54,523 bases of DNA, from the NCBI GenBank assembly GCA_946616305.1, contig CAMOIV010000002.1:1-54523 (forward strand), given 5' to 3'. The position numbers and the translations under genes were made by a program. The notes below the pieces were generated by a model, which was not told where the DNA came from, made no database searches, and worked only from the letters and a program-made list of their open reading frames with translations. Below are positions 23,748 through 33,354 of the stretch, in pieces. Positions within the stretch are counted from its first letter, which is position 1, and the number at the start of each line of letters is the position of its first letter. The stretch comes from an uncultured Lachnospiraceae bacterium (GTDB taxonomy: Bacteria; Bacillota; Clostridia; Lachnospirales; Lachnospiraceae).

Positions 23748-25739
23748 ATGGGTTTTTTTAAGGATTTCAAGGCTGACCTGTCCCAGGCTGTTGATGAGCT
23801 TGCCGCACAGGAAAACAAGGCCAATGCTTTAGACCCGGATATCGGGGATAAGGAGATACTGAATGGGGCCATGAGAGCCTCAGGCGGTAGCAGGACGCCT
23901 AAAACTACCGAGAATGTACAGGATGTCAAGGTTGAACCTGTTCTTGAGATAAATACCCAGCCACAGGTGGCGGCCATGCCCGAGGTGGAAGAGGCTATGC
24001 CGGAGGTTTCAGCTGCAGCTGATGCATTTAGTGAGGCTGCACAGGATATATCGGAGGCCGAGCCTGAGCCTGAGCAGATGTCTTTCATAGATCTCGGCAT
24101 GAGAGCAGAGAAAGCAATGGAGGAAGCTGCATTAGCCACGGAAGCAGTAGAGGCAGCCCAGGCACCTTCTCCCGAGGAGGATCTCGAGAGCTTCAACGAT
24201 GTAAGCTTTGGGGTTTCTGCGGATGAGGGGGTTGAGGAATTGCCTGAGATCGAGCCGGTAGAGGATGAACTGCCGCCTATCGATATAGATGCTATGCTTC
24301 AGGCAGCAGAGGCTGCAGCTGTAGCATCTGAACCTGAGCCTGTAGTTGAACCCGAGCCTGAGCCTGAACCCGAACCTATACTTGAGGCGATGGCCGAGCC
24401 CGAGCCTGAACCTATACTTGAGGCGATGGCCGAGCCCCAAGCAGTTCCAGAGGCGCAGCCGATGGAATCTGCCGCTGAGCCTGAACCTGAGCCTGTGCTT
24501 GAGGCGATGGCAGAGCCTGAACCCGAGCCTATACTTGAGGCGGTTGTCGAGCCCGAGCCTGAACCTATCCTTGAGGCGGTTGTCGAGCCCGAGCCCGAAC
24601 CTATCCTTGAGGCAGAAGTCGAGCCTGAGCCCGTAATCGAGCCGGAACCTATCCTTGAGGCTGAGATCGAGCCTGAGCCCATAGTAGAACCCGAGCCTAT
24701 ACTTGAGGCAATGGTCGAGCCCGAGCCCGTAATCGAGCCCGAACCTATCCTTGAGGCGATGGTCGAGCCCGAGCCCCAAGCAGTTCCGGAAGCAGTTCCA
24801 GAGGCGGAGCCGATGGAATCTGCCGCGGAACCGATGGAATCTGCCGCGGAGCCTATAATTGAAGCGGTAGTGGAACCCGAGCCTGTAGTGGAGCCTGAGC
24901 CCGAGCCTATACTTGAGGCAGAGCCCGAGCCTGAACCCGAACCTATACTTGAGGCAGTGGCAGAGTCCGAACCCATAATCGATACAGTTGTCGAGCCCGA
25001 ACCGGAAGCAGTTCCGGAAGCAGTTCCAGAGGTGGAACCGATGGAATCTGCCACGGAGCCGGTGGAAGCAGCCGCAGAGCCCGTTATCGAAGCAGCCACA
25101 GAGCCCGTTATCGAGGCAGCCATCGAGCCTGAGCTTGAGCCGGAACCCGAGCCTATAATTGAGACAACAGATACAGTGATCCAGGAAGATACAATAAACA
25201 AGGAGTCAGATATGGAAGCAGCGACAATAGCAGATATGGCAATACTTGATGAAAGCACATTTGATATCACCGATGGTGAGGCATCGGATGAATCATCTGT
25301 TATAACACAGGGTATGACGATCAACGGTGATGTGACATCTGAGGGATCCCTCGATGTTCTCGGAACCATCAACGGAAACATAGCGATCAAAGGAAAACTC
25401 ACCATTTCCGGATCCATTAAGGGTGATTCGAGAGCTGCAGAGATATTCGCAGATTCCGCAAAGATCACGGGACAGATGATCAGTACCGGATCGGTTAAGA
25501 TCGGTCAGGCATCAGTCATACTTGGAAATGTTACCGGTACTTCAGCCGTGATAGCAGGAGCAGTAAAGGGAGATATCGACGTACATGGTCCGGTGATACT
25601 GGATACTTCAGCCATTGTAATGGGTGATATCAAGTCCAAGTCAGTCCAGATCAATAACGGAGCTGTTATCGAAGGACATTGTTCACAGTGTTATGCCGAT
25701 GTCAGCCCTACGTCATTCTTTCAGGACATAAAGAAGTAA
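23748..25739 (+). CDS. Bactofilin (polymer-forming cytoskeletal protein) with giant Glu-Pro repeat
   Basis: Bactofilins form nucleotide-free filaments of stacked beta-helices that position cell-wall enzymes. The C-terminal 140 residues are the bactofilin domain: [41 protein letters not shown] and repeated short beta-strands to [19 protein letters not shown]. Typical bactofilins have 100-200 residues. This one has 663, because residues about 193-474 are acidic repeats such as [16 protein letters not shown]. The first 190 residues are also acidic and Ala/Glu-rich. A strong AAGGAGG precedes the ATG. It directly follows the polysaccharide deacetylase gene, suggesting a shared role in envelope growth, and precedes pyrH by 19 bases. 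Confidence 0.88.
   Translation: MGFFKDFKADLSQAVDELAAQENKANALDPDIGDKEILNGAMRASGGSRTPKTTENVQDVKVEPVLEINTQPQVAAMPEVEEAMPEVSAAADAFSEAAQDISEAEPEPEQMSFIDLGMRAEKAMEEAALATEAVEAAQAPSPEEDLESFNDVSFGVSADEGVEELPEIEPVEDELPPIDIDAMLQAAEAAAVASEPEPVVEPEPEPEPEPILEAMAEPEPEPILEAMAEPQAVPEAQPMESAAEPEPEPVLEAMAEPEPEPILEAVVEPEPEPILEAVVEPEPEPILEAEVEPEPVIEPEPILEAEIEPEPIVEPEPILEAMVEPEPVIEPEPILEAMVEPEPQAVPEAVPEAEPMESAAEPMESAAEPIIEAVVEPEPVVEPEPEPILEAEPEPEPEPILEAVAESEPIIDTVVEPEPEAVPEAVPEVEPMESATEPVEAAAEPVIEAATEPVIEAAIEPELEPEPEPIIETTDTVIQEDTINKESDMEAATIADMAILDESTFDITDGEASDESSVITQGMTINGDVTSEGSLDVLGTINGNIAIKGKLTISGSIKGDSRAAEIFADSAKITGQMISTGSVKIGQASVILGNVTGTSAVIAGAVKGDIDVHGPVILDTSAIVMGDIKSKSVQINNGAVIEGHCSQCYADVSPTSFFQDIKK
24325..25170 (+). 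repeat. Glu-Pro coding repeat in the bactofilin gene
   Basis: About 850 bases of imperfect repeats built from GARCCYGARCC (Glu-Pro) codons with a recurring [IV]LEA block; I count eleven [IV]LEA blocks. Some longer units are near-identical (for example the [12 protein letters not shown] blocks around 24530-24605). The region is prone to slippage and to assembly error. Confidence 0.9.
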
Positions 25740-25758
25740 GAAAAAAGGAGAAGGATAC

Positions 25759-26457
25759 ATGGCAAAGCGCATTCTGCTGAAACTGTCGGGGGAGGCACTG
25801 GCGGGTGACAGAAAGACCGGCTTTGATGAAGCAACCGTCAAAAGGGTGGCTTCCCAGGTAAAGGAGATCGTCGATAAGGGCATTGAGGTCGGTATTGTCA
25901 TCGGAGGAGGAAATTTCTGGAGAGGGAGATCTTCGGACAGCATCGACAGGACCAAGGCGGATCAGATAGGCATGCTTGCCACGGTGATGAACTGTATCTA
26001 CGTATCTGAGATATTCAGATCCGAGGGTATGATGACAAGCATACTTACGCCCTTTGAGATCGGTTCCATGACTAAACTGTTTTCAAAGGACAGGGCCAAT
26101 AAATACTTTAGCAAGGGACAGGTAGTATTTTTCGCCGGAGGCACCGGACATCCGTATTTTTCCACAGATACGGGCATTATGCTTCGAGCCATAGAGGTGG
26201 AAGCTGATGTGATACTGCTCGCCAAGGCCATAGACGGTGTTTATGACAGCGATCCAAAGACCAACCCGGATGCAGTTAAGTATGATGAGCTTTCCATAGA
26301 CGAGGTTGTGGAGAAGAAGCTCCAGGTCATAGACCTTACAGCATCTATTATGGCCATGGAGCATCATATGCCGATGATAGTTTTCGGACTTGATGAAAAA
26401 GACAGTATCATAAGAGCAGCAAATGACGAGAAGATCGGGACAAAGATAACAATCTGA
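25759..26457 (+). CDS. pyrH: UMP kinase
   Basis: Phosphorylates UMP to UDP in pyrimidine nucleotide synthesis. The 232-residue protein has the amino-acid-kinase fold marks KLSGEALAG at the start, VIGGGNFWRG, and TGHPYFSTDTGIMLRA, plus DGVYDSDPKTNP typical of bacterial PyrH. AAGGAGAAGG precedes the ATG. It heads the conserved series pyrH-frr-uppS-cdsA-dxr; the rpsB-tsf genes usually found upstream are absent from this spot. Confidence 0.97.
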   Translation: MAKRILLKLSGEALAGDRKTGFDEATVKRVASQVKEIVDKGIEVGIVIGGGNFWRGRSSDSIDRTKADQIGMLATVMNCIYVSEIFRSEGMMTSILTPFEIGSMTKLFSKDRANKYFSKGQVVFFAGGTGHPYFSTDTGIMLRAIEVEADVILLAKAIDGVYDSDPKTNPDAVKYDELSIDEVVEKKLQVIDLTASIMAMEHHMPMIVFGLDEKDSIIRAANDEKIGTKITI

Positions 26458-26471
26458 GGGGGTGTGTGACC

Positions 26472-27026
26472 ATGGATGAAAGGCTTACAAAATTTGAAAC
26501 AAAGATGCAGAAATCACTTGATAACCTGGCCGGCGAATATGCAGCCATAAGAGCCGGAAGAGCCAATCCTCATATTCTTGACAGGGTCAAGGTGGATTAT
26601 TACGGCACACCGACTCCTGTGGCTCAGGTAGGCAACATAGCCATACCCGAGGCGAGGATCATAACCATCACACCCTGGGACAAGGGAATGGTCAAGGAAG
26701 TGATAAAAGCCATAGAGATGTCTGATATAGGCATCAATCCCGGCAGTGACGGTTCGACCATAAGGCTTGTATTCCCTGAGCTTTCCGAAGAGAGAAGAAA
26801 GGAACTCTCCAAGGACGTCAAGAAAAAAGCGGAGGAGTGCAAGGTTGCCATCAGGAACATCAGAAGAGACGGTAATGATGAGATCAAAAAACTCTCAAAG
26901 GGAGAGGATATTTCCGAAGATTCCGTAAAGGATCTGCAGGATCAGCTCCAGAAGGTCACCGATGATTATATCAAGAAGGTAGACGAGGCTGCTTCTGTTA
27001 AAGAGAAGGAAATAATGACGGTATGA
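26472..27026 (+). CDS. frr: Ribosome recycling factor
   Basis: Splits post-termination ribosomes together with EF-G. The 184-residue protein has the family's tRNA-like shape signature YAAIRAGRANPHILDRV and the conserved VDYYGTPTPVAQVGNIAIPE. ATG 26472 is used; AGGGGGTG lies 6-8 bases upstream. A GTG two codons earlier is in frame but less likely. It overlaps uppS by 4 bases. Confidence 0.97.
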   Translation: MDERLTKFETKMQKSLDNLAGEYAAIRAGRANPHILDRVKVDYYGTPTPVAQVGNIAIPEARIITITPWDKGMVKEVIKAIEMSDIGINPGSDGSTIRLVFPELSEERRKELSKDVKKKAEECKVAIRNIRRDGNDEIKKLSKGEDISEDSVKDLQDQLQKVTDDYIKKVDEAASVKEKEIMTV

Positions 27027-27739
27027 GCCCGGAAACTCCCATGATCGTTCCCGAGCATGTGGCGATAATACTAGACGGCAACGGGAGATGGGCAAAGAAT
27101 AAGGGAATGCCCAGGACCTACGGTCATACCGTAGGTGCCAAGAATGTGGAGAATATATGCAGGGAGGCATGGGACATAGGTATCAAGTATCTCACAGTCT
27201 ATGCATTTTCCACGGAGAACTGGTCCAGACCCGATGATGAAGTACGTACACTGATGAAGCTTTTTTCCAGCTATATCAAGAGTACCTTCAAGACAGCCCC
27301 TAAAAACAACATGAGAGTACGGTTCATAGGAGATCTGTCACGGTTCAGTGATGAACTGAGATCCTCCATGAAGGAGCTTGAGGAGTTCACATCCACTCTG
27401 ACGGGATTATCCCTGCAGATATGTGTGAACTACGGTGGAAGAGATGAGATAAGGCGTGCCATACAAGGCATTGCCCATGATATTTCGGAAGGAAGGATAA
27501 GAGAGGATGATATAACCGAGGAACTCATATCATCCTATCTGGATACAAAGGATATACCGGATCCTGACCTTTTGATAAGGACATCCGGAGAACAGCGCCT
27601 GTCTAATTATCTGCTGTGGCAGATGGCATATACCGAGTTTTATTTCACGGATGTGGCGTGGCCGGATTTTGACCGTGCTGAGCTTATCAAGGCCTGTACG
27701 GAATACAGTCAGAGGAATCGCAGATATGGCGGGATTTAA
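27023..27739 (+). CDS. uppS: Isoprenyl transferase (undecaprenyl diphosphate synthase)
   Basis: Cis-prenyltransferase that elongates farnesyl diphosphate to the C55 lipid carrier used for peptidoglycan synthesis. The 238-residue protein carries the catalytic IILDGNGRWAKNKG near residue 15, AFSTENWSRP, and the C-terminal DLLIRTSGEQRLSNYLLWQ with Arg/Glu residues for diphosphate binding. It overlaps frr at its start and cdsA by 14 bases at its end. Confidence 0.97.
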   Translation: MSPETPMIVPEHVAIILDGNGRWAKNKGMPRTYGHTVGAKNVENICREAWDIGIKYLTVYAFSTENWSRPDDEVRTLMKLFSSYIKSTFKTAPKNNMRVRFIGDLSRFSDELRSSMKELEEFTSTLTGLSLQICVNYGGRDEIRRAIQGIAHDISEGRIREDDITEELISSYLDTKDIPDPDLLIRTSGEQRLSNYLLWQMAYTEFYFTDVAWPDFDRAELIKACTEYSQRNRRYGGI

Positions 27740-28541
27740 GGAAAGAGTGCTCAGCGCAGTTATACTTGTGGCAGTGCTGGGCGCCGCGCTTCTCTACGGA
27801 AGCTGGTTTTTATGGATATTGATGCTCTTTTCTTCCCTTGCCGGCTTTTTTGAATTTACCAGAGCCATGAGGGATGTTTCGGAGAGAGACAGTATGAAAC
27901 CGGACATCCTTGAGATAATCGGATATGCAGGTATCATCGCCCTGTATATCGTTATCCTGTTTTCAAATTCGGCTATCTATATGCTCTATACCCTGATCCT
28001 GTTGGTTATAGCCATCATGATCATCTATGTTTTGCAGTATCCCAGACACTCAACGGCTGATATGATGCAGATATTCTTCGGCGTCGTGTACGTAGGATTC
28101 ATGCTTTTATTTGTCTATATGACAAGGATGTCCCCCAACGGCATACGTACGGTATGGCTGATATTCATATCATCCTGGATATGCGATACGGCTGCGTATC
28201 TCTCCGGCATGACCCTGGGTAAGCACAAGCTGGTTCCCAGACTGTCACCCAAAAAAAGCGTGGAGGGAGCCATAGGAGGGGTCATAGGATCGGCCGTAGT
28301 CGGGTTTATATATGCTCTGATCATAGGCATGTCAGACACGGCACTGTTCGTTGCACTGATCGCTGCTGTGGGTGCAGTGATCTCCCAGTTTGGAGATCTT
28401 TTAGCCAGCGCCATTAAGCGCGATCATGAGATCAAAGATTACGGAAGCATCATCCCGGGACACGGCGGGATCCTTGACAGATTTGATTCTGTCATCATCA
28501 CGGCTCCCATAGTTTATATCCTGACACAGGTACTGATATGA
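27726..28541 (+). CDS. cdsA: Phosphatidate cytidylyltransferase
   Basis: Makes CDP-diacylglycerol from phosphatidic acid and CTP for phospholipid synthesis. The 271-residue integral membrane protein has about seven or eight helices and the C-terminal CDS signature with SAIKRDHEIKDYGSIIPGHG followed by GILDRFD. The start at 27726 (MAGFKERVL) fits the family and has GAGG about 10 bases upstream; the frame stays open further into uppS but without support. Its end overlaps dxr by 4 bases. Confidence 0.95.
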   Translation: MAGFKERVLSAVILVAVLGAALLYGSWFLWILMLFSSLAGFFEFTRAMRDVSERDSMKPDILEIIGYAGIIALYIVILFSNSAIYMLYTLILLVIAIMIIYVLQYPRHSTADMMQIFFGVVYVGFMLLFVYMTRMSPNGIRTVWLIFISSWICDTAAYLSGMTLGKHKLVPRLSPKKSVEGAIGGVIGSAVVGFIYALIIGMSDTALFVALIAAVGAVISQFGDLLASAIKRDHEIKDYGSIIPGHGGILDRFDSVIITAPIVYILTQVLI

Positions 28542-29674
28542 AGAACATTGTAGTATTGGGATCCACCGGATCCATCGGAACGCAGACCCTTGATATAGTA
28601 AGAGGCAACAGCGACAGGCTTAAGGTTACGGCTCTTGCGGCAGGCCATGATGTGAATAAGATCGCAGAGCAGATTGAAGAATTTGAGCCGGAGGTTGCAG
28701 TCCTTTATGATGAGGAGGCAGCAGCAAAGCTTAAGGAGATGATATCGGGCAGAAGATGCAGAGTTCTCTCCGGGATGGATGGACTATGTGAGGCAGCTTC
28801 TCTTGACAGCGCCGATATCGTTGTAGGTGCCATAGTCGGTATGATAGGCATCAGACCCACGATAGCAGCCATAGAGGCAGGACACGACATTGCTCTGGCA
28901 AACAAGGAAACCCTTGTCTGTGCCGGACATATCATAATGCCCCTTGCAAAAAGGAGGGGCGTTAAGATCCTTCCTGTGGATTCCGAGCATTCGGCCATAT
29001 TTCAGTCCTTAAGATCCGGAACCCATGACGAGATAGAGAAGATCCTCCTTACCGCATCAGGCGGCCCCTTCAGAGGCAGGAGCTTTGATGAGATATGTGA
29101 TATGACTGCAGAGGATGCCCTGAAGCATCCCAACTGGGATATGGGACCCAAGGTCACTATAGACAGCTCGACTCTTGTCAATAAAGGGCTTGAGGTTATG
29201 GAGGCTCATTGGCTCTTTGATGTGGATATAGACGATATAGAGGTATATGTACATCCTCAGAGCATAGTTCATTCAGCGGTAATGTACCGGGATGGAGCAG
29301 TGATCGCACAGCTGGGCGTACCCGATATGCATATCCCCATACAGTATGCTCTGTTCTATCCCGAAAGAGCTGCCTTAGGCGGCGACAGGCTCGACCTTTT
29401 TAAGATAGCAAATCTCGGGTTTGAGAGACCCGATCTGAAAACCTTCAGAGGATTAAAACTTGCAATGGATGCGGCGAAGAGCGGCGGAAACATACCGACA
29501 GTGTTCAATGCAGCAAATGAAGCTGCTGTAAGAAAGTTCCTCAAAGGAGAGATCAGATTCCGCGGCATATACGAGATCATAGAGGATGCCATGAGCCATA
29601 TGGGCTTTATCCAGGATCCCTCTCTTGAAGAGATCTTTGCCATAGAAGAAGAGACCTTAAGGTATGTTGACTGA
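28538..29674 (+). CDS. dxr: 1-deoxy-D-xylulose-5-phosphate reductoisomerase
   Basis: Second enzyme of the MEP isoprenoid pathway, making 2-C-methyl-D-erythritol 4-phosphate with NADPH and a divalent metal. The 378-residue protein has the NADPH motif GSTGSIGTQTLDIV, ALANKETLVCAG, metal-binding VDSEHSA, ASGGPFRG, and HPNWDMGPKVTIDSSTLVNK. It begins in the cdsA stop (ATGA). IspG of the same pathway is encoded 3.7 kb downstream in the same direction. Confidence 0.97.
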   Translation: MKNIVVLGSTGSIGTQTLDIVRGNSDRLKVTALAAGHDVNKIAEQIEEFEPEVAVLYDEEAAAKLKEMISGRRCRVLSGMDGLCEAASLDSADIVVGAIVGMIGIRPTIAAIEAGHDIALANKETLVCAGHIIMPLAKRRGVKILPVDSEHSAIFQSLRSGTHDEIEKILLTASGGPFRGRSFDEICDMTAEDALKHPNWDMGPKVTIDSSTLVNKGLEVMEAHWLFDVDIDDIEVYVHPQSIVHSAVMYRDGAVIAQLGVPDMHIPIQYALFYPERAALGGDRLDLFKIANLGFERPDLKTFRGLKLAMDAAKSGGNIPTVFNAANEAAVRKFLKGEIRFRGIYEIIEDAMSHMGFIQDPSLEEIFAIEEETLRYVD

Positions 29675-29792
29675 CAGCATACCCTTCTGTTTATTGTCTA
29701 TCTGTCTTTTTATCAGCCTAAACAATGATCTAAGATAAGCTTATTCGTATGACTTATGTCCGGGCTGCGGAATCTCAAAACAAAGAAGCATA

Positions 29793-29821
29793 TAGAAACC
29801 CCATGGCTTTTGATATATAAT
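29793..29821 (+). promoter_or_regulatory. Predicted promoter before rseP
   Basis: TAGAAA (29793-29798), 17-base spacer, perfect TATAAT (29816-29821), 30 bases before the rseP start. The 177-base dxr-rseP gap holds no gene, so rseP may be transcribed separately from dxr. Confidence 0.5.
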
Positions 29822-29851
29822 GTGTGAAAAAAGAATGCAGGAAGGGAAGAA

Positions 29852-30907
29852 ATGGCTTCCGTGATAATAAAGATAATACTGTTTCTGATCATATTTTCAG
29901 TCATAGTCTTCGTTCATGAGGGTGGACACTGTGTCATCGCCAAGATGAGCGGTATCGGTGTGAAGGAATTCACCATAGGCATGGGACCTACCATAGTCGG
30001 GTTCAAAAAGGGTGAAACCTTTTATGCCATTAAAGCCATACCCTTCGGAGGCATGACGATCTTTGAAGGCGACGATCCGGATGAGGAGGGAGTGGCACCT
30101 AATGCTTTTCAGAATGCAAGCTGCGGCGCCAGATTTGCCACGATCCTTGCCGGACCCATGATGAACTTTGTCCTGGCCTTCCTTTTATCCCTTATAGTTA
30201 TCGGCAGCGCAGGCTTTGACGAGCCTGTGCTTTATGATGTTATGGATGGATACCCTGCAGCGGAGGCAGGCATGCAGGCAGGGGACAGGATCATATCCAT
30301 AAACGGCAGAAAGACAGATATATACAGAGATATCACCATGTGGGGCATCTACAACGGTACGACAGAGGCTGAGATCGTATATGAGCGTGACGGTAATCTG
30401 TATAAGGTCATGCTGACTCCCAGATACAGCCAGGCAGACGGAAGGGCTCTTTTCGGATTCAGAGGTCCCAACGGATATACCAAGGGCAATCCCCTGCAGG
30501 TGATAAAATATTCCCTTGTGGAGGTCAGGTACTGGATCGAGATGACCATAAGGGGTGTCATATCCATGTTTACAAAGGGATTTGATATCAACGATCTGGC
30601 GGGACCGGTGGGAGTCGCAGATGTGGTGGGAGATGTCTACGAAAGCTCTTCAAAGGCAGGTGCTTATTATGTATGGATCAATATGCTCTCTCTTGTGGTG
30701 TTGATCTCTTCGGATCTGGGAGTGATGAACCTTCTGCCTTTCCCGGCACTTGACGGCGGCAGGCTTTTGATCGTTCTTTTTGAGATGATCACAGGCAGGA
30801 AGCCTGATCAGAATGTTGTGGGTGTCATCAATCTTGTGGGGGCAGCCTTTCTTCTGGTGCTCATGGTCTGCGTTCTCTTTAATGATATCCACAGGATGGC
30901 CGGTTGA
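29852..30907 (+). CDS. rseP: Site-2 intramembrane protease RseP/RasP
   Basis: Zinc protease that cuts trimmed anti-sigma factors and other membrane proteins inside the membrane. The 351-residue protein has the catalytic FVHEGGH (H22, E23, H26) in the first helix, a PDZ domain in the middle (about residues 125-200), and the C-terminal metal-ligand motif NLLPFPALDGGRLL, whose Asp is the third ligand. Length matches Gram-positive RasP. AGGAAGGGA precedes the ATG. Position between dxr and ispG is conserved in Firmicutes. Confidence 0.95.
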   Translation: MASVIIKIILFLIIFSVIVFVHEGGHCVIAKMSGIGVKEFTIGMGPTIVGFKKGETFYAIKAIPFGGMTIFEGDDPDEEGVAPNAFQNASCGARFATILAGPMMNFVLAFLLSLIVIGSAGFDEPVLYDVMDGYPAAEAGMQAGDRIISINGRKTDIYRDITMWGIYNGTTEAEIVYERDGNLYKVMLTPRYSQADGRALFGFRGPNGYTKGNPLQVIKYSLVEVRYWIEMTIRGVISMFTKGFDINDLAGPVGVADVVGDVYESSSKAGAYYVWINMLSLVVLISSDLGVMNLLPFPALDGGRLLIVLFEMITGRKPDQNVVGVINLVGAAFLLVLMVCVLFNDIHRMAG

Positions 30908-30935
30908 GGCTTTCGTATCATGTATAAACATGTCA

Positions 30936-30964
30936 TTGCACAGGCTGTGACTTTGTGATAATAT
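30936..30964 (+). promoter_or_regulatory. Predicted promoter of the kinase gene
   Basis: TTGCAC (30936-30941), 17-base spacer, TAATAT (30959-30964) with an upstream TG making an extended -10. It is followed by a hairpin GGTCGA-TGTTCT-TCGACC (30982-30999) in the leader, 45 bases before the start codon. Confidence 0.7.
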
Positions 30965-31044
30965 CTATACACTTTCAGTAAGGTCGATGTTCTTCGACCC
31001 ATATCCAAAGGTTTGGTTCGTAATAATAATTATCCGGAGGGCTT

Positions 31045-32631
31045 ATGTATCTTTGCAACGGAAGATACAAGGTGACGGGCCTTTTGGGATCAGGCGGTTT
31101 CGGCAGAGTTTATCTTGCAAGGGATCAAAGACTTAACAAAAGATGGGCTGTCAAACAGACAGACATCCAGGATCCTGTGGCAAGAAATGCAGCCAAAGCC
31201 GAGCTGGCAGTGCTGACTCAGGTGTCTCACCCCAACATTGTCCGGATCACCGATGTATTCTCAGATGACGATCATATCTACATAGTAATGGATCACGTGG
31301 AGGGCATGACTCTGCGTGAGATAATCTCAAACAAAAAACAGATCCCCGAAAAACTCTTTTATAAATGGAGCATGGAAATATGCGACGCGGTTTCGTACCT
31401 TCACAACATGAAACCGCCTGTGATCCTGTGCGACCTAAAGGAATCAAACATAATCATAAAGCCGGACGGTCATCCCGTGCTCATAGACTTCGGCGGAGCC
31501 TCCAACAGGCTTTTATCGGGAGGAGAGGGCATGTTCGGAAGTCCCGGATATGTCTCGCCGGAGCAGAAAAAGGGACATGCGGATGCCAGGAGCGATATCT
31601 ATGCTTTGGGTAAGATACTTAAGGATATGACCGGAGGCGAGGGATCCTTCCTGATCAGATGGATAATAAGGAAATGCAGACAGGAGGAGGCAGACAGAAG
31701 ATTTAAGAGCGTAAAAGCCGTAAAGAAATATCTGATCCTCGCAAAGAATCTCTACAGGCTGATCATAGCTTTACTGGGACTGTTACTTGTAACCCTGATC
31801 ATCATTATCAGGGTAGGAGGAGTCAGAGAAGCGGCTTACGAGAAGATAAGATCCGACCAGAGCTTTGAACAGGGAGTTGTATACCTGAGTGAATACAGAG
31901 ACAGCGAAAAGGCCGCAAAATGCTTTGAAGCGGCAGACCCGGAGGCATATCCCGAGGCGGGGCTGTACGAAAAGGTCATAAGGATAATGGACTCACCTGA
32001 CTCTATTAGTTCCAACTCCCTGTCTGTCCTCTCGGAGCTTGAGAGGTTTAATTCATCCGGTGCAAAGGATATGGGAGATGAGAGGTATATCAGGAATGCC
32101 ATCTGTATCGCCACGCTGTACAGAGAGGCTCTTAAAGGGACTGAGGGATATGAAGGGGCAAAAAGAGTCCTCATAAATCTTTTGGATCACCTTGACGGTA
32201 TGGATGGCAGGGATGAAGAAAAGCGCAGCGTGAACGGGATGATATCCGATCTTCTGGTGGAGCAGGGGATGAGTGATGAGACTGTAAGGGAAGGAAACTA
32301 TAAGGAGGCCATCGGATACATATACAGATCCTATGAACTGGACCTTGGCGGAAAAAGGGAGGATGAGTGTGTATCGGACCTTATGGATATAGCGGCACTT
32401 TATACCGAGACCGGAGAATATGACAGAGCTATCGAAATATACGAAAAGGCCGAGAGTGAGTTTCCGGATAACAGGAATCTGCGGATCTTCTCACATCTGA
32501 CTCTTATGATGCAGAAGGGGTATCCGGCAGGGGATGTGATAAGGGTATGGTGTCTTACGGAGAACATTCCCGGTATCAAAGAGGATGCAAACTATGAATA
32601 TATGAAAGAGAGGGTGGTGACATATGAATAG
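31045..32631 (+). CDS. Membrane Ser/Thr protein kinase with C-terminal repeat domain
   Basis: Eukaryotic-type kinase. The 528-residue protein has the ATP loop GSGGFGRV (residues 15-22), the ATP-contacting Lys in WAVKQ, catalytic loop VILCDLKESN where the usual HRD is LCD, metal-binding DFGGAS, and activation segment GSPGYVSPEQ. A membrane helix follows at about residues 238-256 (LIIALLGLLLVTLIIII). The outer or C-terminal 270 residues are helical, with a tetratricopeptide-like pattern in TETGEYDRAIEIYEKAE. There are no PASTA repeats, so it is not the PrkC type. It starts with its own promoter and overlaps the next gene by 8 bases. Confidence 0.9.
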   Translation: MYLCNGRYKVTGLLGSGGFGRVYLARDQRLNKRWAVKQTDIQDPVARNAAKAELAVLTQVSHPNIVRITDVFSDDDHIYIVMDHVEGMTLREIISNKKQIPEKLFYKWSMEICDAVSYLHNMKPPVILCDLKESNIIIKPDGHPVLIDFGGASNRLLSGGEGMFGSPGYVSPEQKKGHADARSDIYALGKILKDMTGGEGSFLIRWIIRKCRQEEADRRFKSVKAVKKYLILAKNLYRLIIALLGLLLVTLIIIIRVGGVREAAYEKIRSDQSFEQGVVYLSEYRDSEKAAKCFEAADPEAYPEAGLYEKVIRIMDSPDSISSNSLSVLSELERFNSSGAKDMGDERYIRNAICIATLYREALKGTEGYEGAKRVLINLLDHLDGMDGRDEEKRSVNGMISDLLVEQGMSDETVREGNYKEAIGYIYRSYELDLGGKREDECVSDLMDIAALYTETGEYDRAIEIYEKAESEFPDNRNLRIFSHLTLMMQKGYPAGDVIRVWCLTENIPGIKEDANYEYMKERVVTYE

Positions 32632-33307
32632 ATTGTTTTTGGCTGTACTGATCATGGGGATCCTCTCCCTGACTTATGTGACGGATGTCAGGGCAGAAGG
32701 GACAGGAAGTGCGGGATTTTGCAGGATAGACTGTGATGTGGAGACAAGAAACAGGATCATGGCACCTGTTACAGGCTGTATCACGGCAAGAGACATGCTG
32801 GGAAGGGATGTGATCTTTAACGAGAAAGGGGAGGCATTGAATGTGGGGCCGGTGGTATTCAGCCTGGATCCCGGGGCCCTTCAGGCAGGCGAGAGCTACG
32901 TATATGATGACGGCAGTACATATAATCCTGTGGAGGATAATAAATACATAATGTATCCTTCGGGGGATAAGGGAAAGGTTTTATTCCTCAAAAAGACATC
33001 AAAGGACGAACTTATAAAGATCTCGGGAGGGGAATACACGGTGGATTTCAGGGATGAGATAAATGAAAAAGCATCCTGCAGCATACGCCGGCATAACGAA
33101 GGCTTCACCCTGGCAGTATCCCCGGTAAGGGGGGCTCATGTATTCTGTGAGATAAAGGGCCCCAAAAACGGTGTGCTGGATGAGATCACGGAGGATACCA
33201 CCTTTACATTAAAGGGCAGCGGAAGATATCGTATCCGGGTCTATGCCGAGGATGGTATGGGAAAGAGAAGATATGCTGATATCCCATCCATATTTATGGT
33301 ACAATGA
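32624..33307 (+). CDS. Secreted protein of unknown function, partner of the kinase gene
   Basis: The 227-residue protein has a signal peptide (MNRLFLAVLIMGILSLTYVT with likely cleavage after DVRA). The mature part contains VTGCITARDMLGRDV, SGGEYTVDFRD and a C-terminal GSGRYRIRVYAEDGMGKRRY, which read as beta-rich, Ig-like strands. I recognise no family. It overlaps the kinase gene by 8 bases and is translationally coupled to it, so it may be a ligand or sensor for the kinase's extracytoplasmic part. That link is inference from overlap and topology. Confidence 0.7.
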   Translation: MNRLFLAVLIMGILSLTYVTDVRAEGTGSAGFCRIDCDVETRNRIMAPVTGCITARDMLGRDVIFNEKGEALNVGPVVFSLDPGALQAGESYVYDDGSTYNPVEDNKYIMYPSGDKGKVLFLKKTSKDELIKISGGEYTVDFRDEINEKASCSIRRHNEGFTLAVSPVRGAHVFCEIKGPKNGVLDEITEDTTFTLKGSGRYRIRVYAEDGMGKRRYADIPSIFMVQ

Positions 33308-33354
33308 ACATCATGAACACAAAATAAAGGAATAGATGATAAACGGAGCAGGAT

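Noticed and set aside
24299-25468. 389-codon minus-strand open frame rich in Ser-Gly
   Set aside because: It is the complement of the Glu-Pro repeat of the bactofilin gene; the repeat has few stop codons on the other strand. There is no ribosome site or family match.
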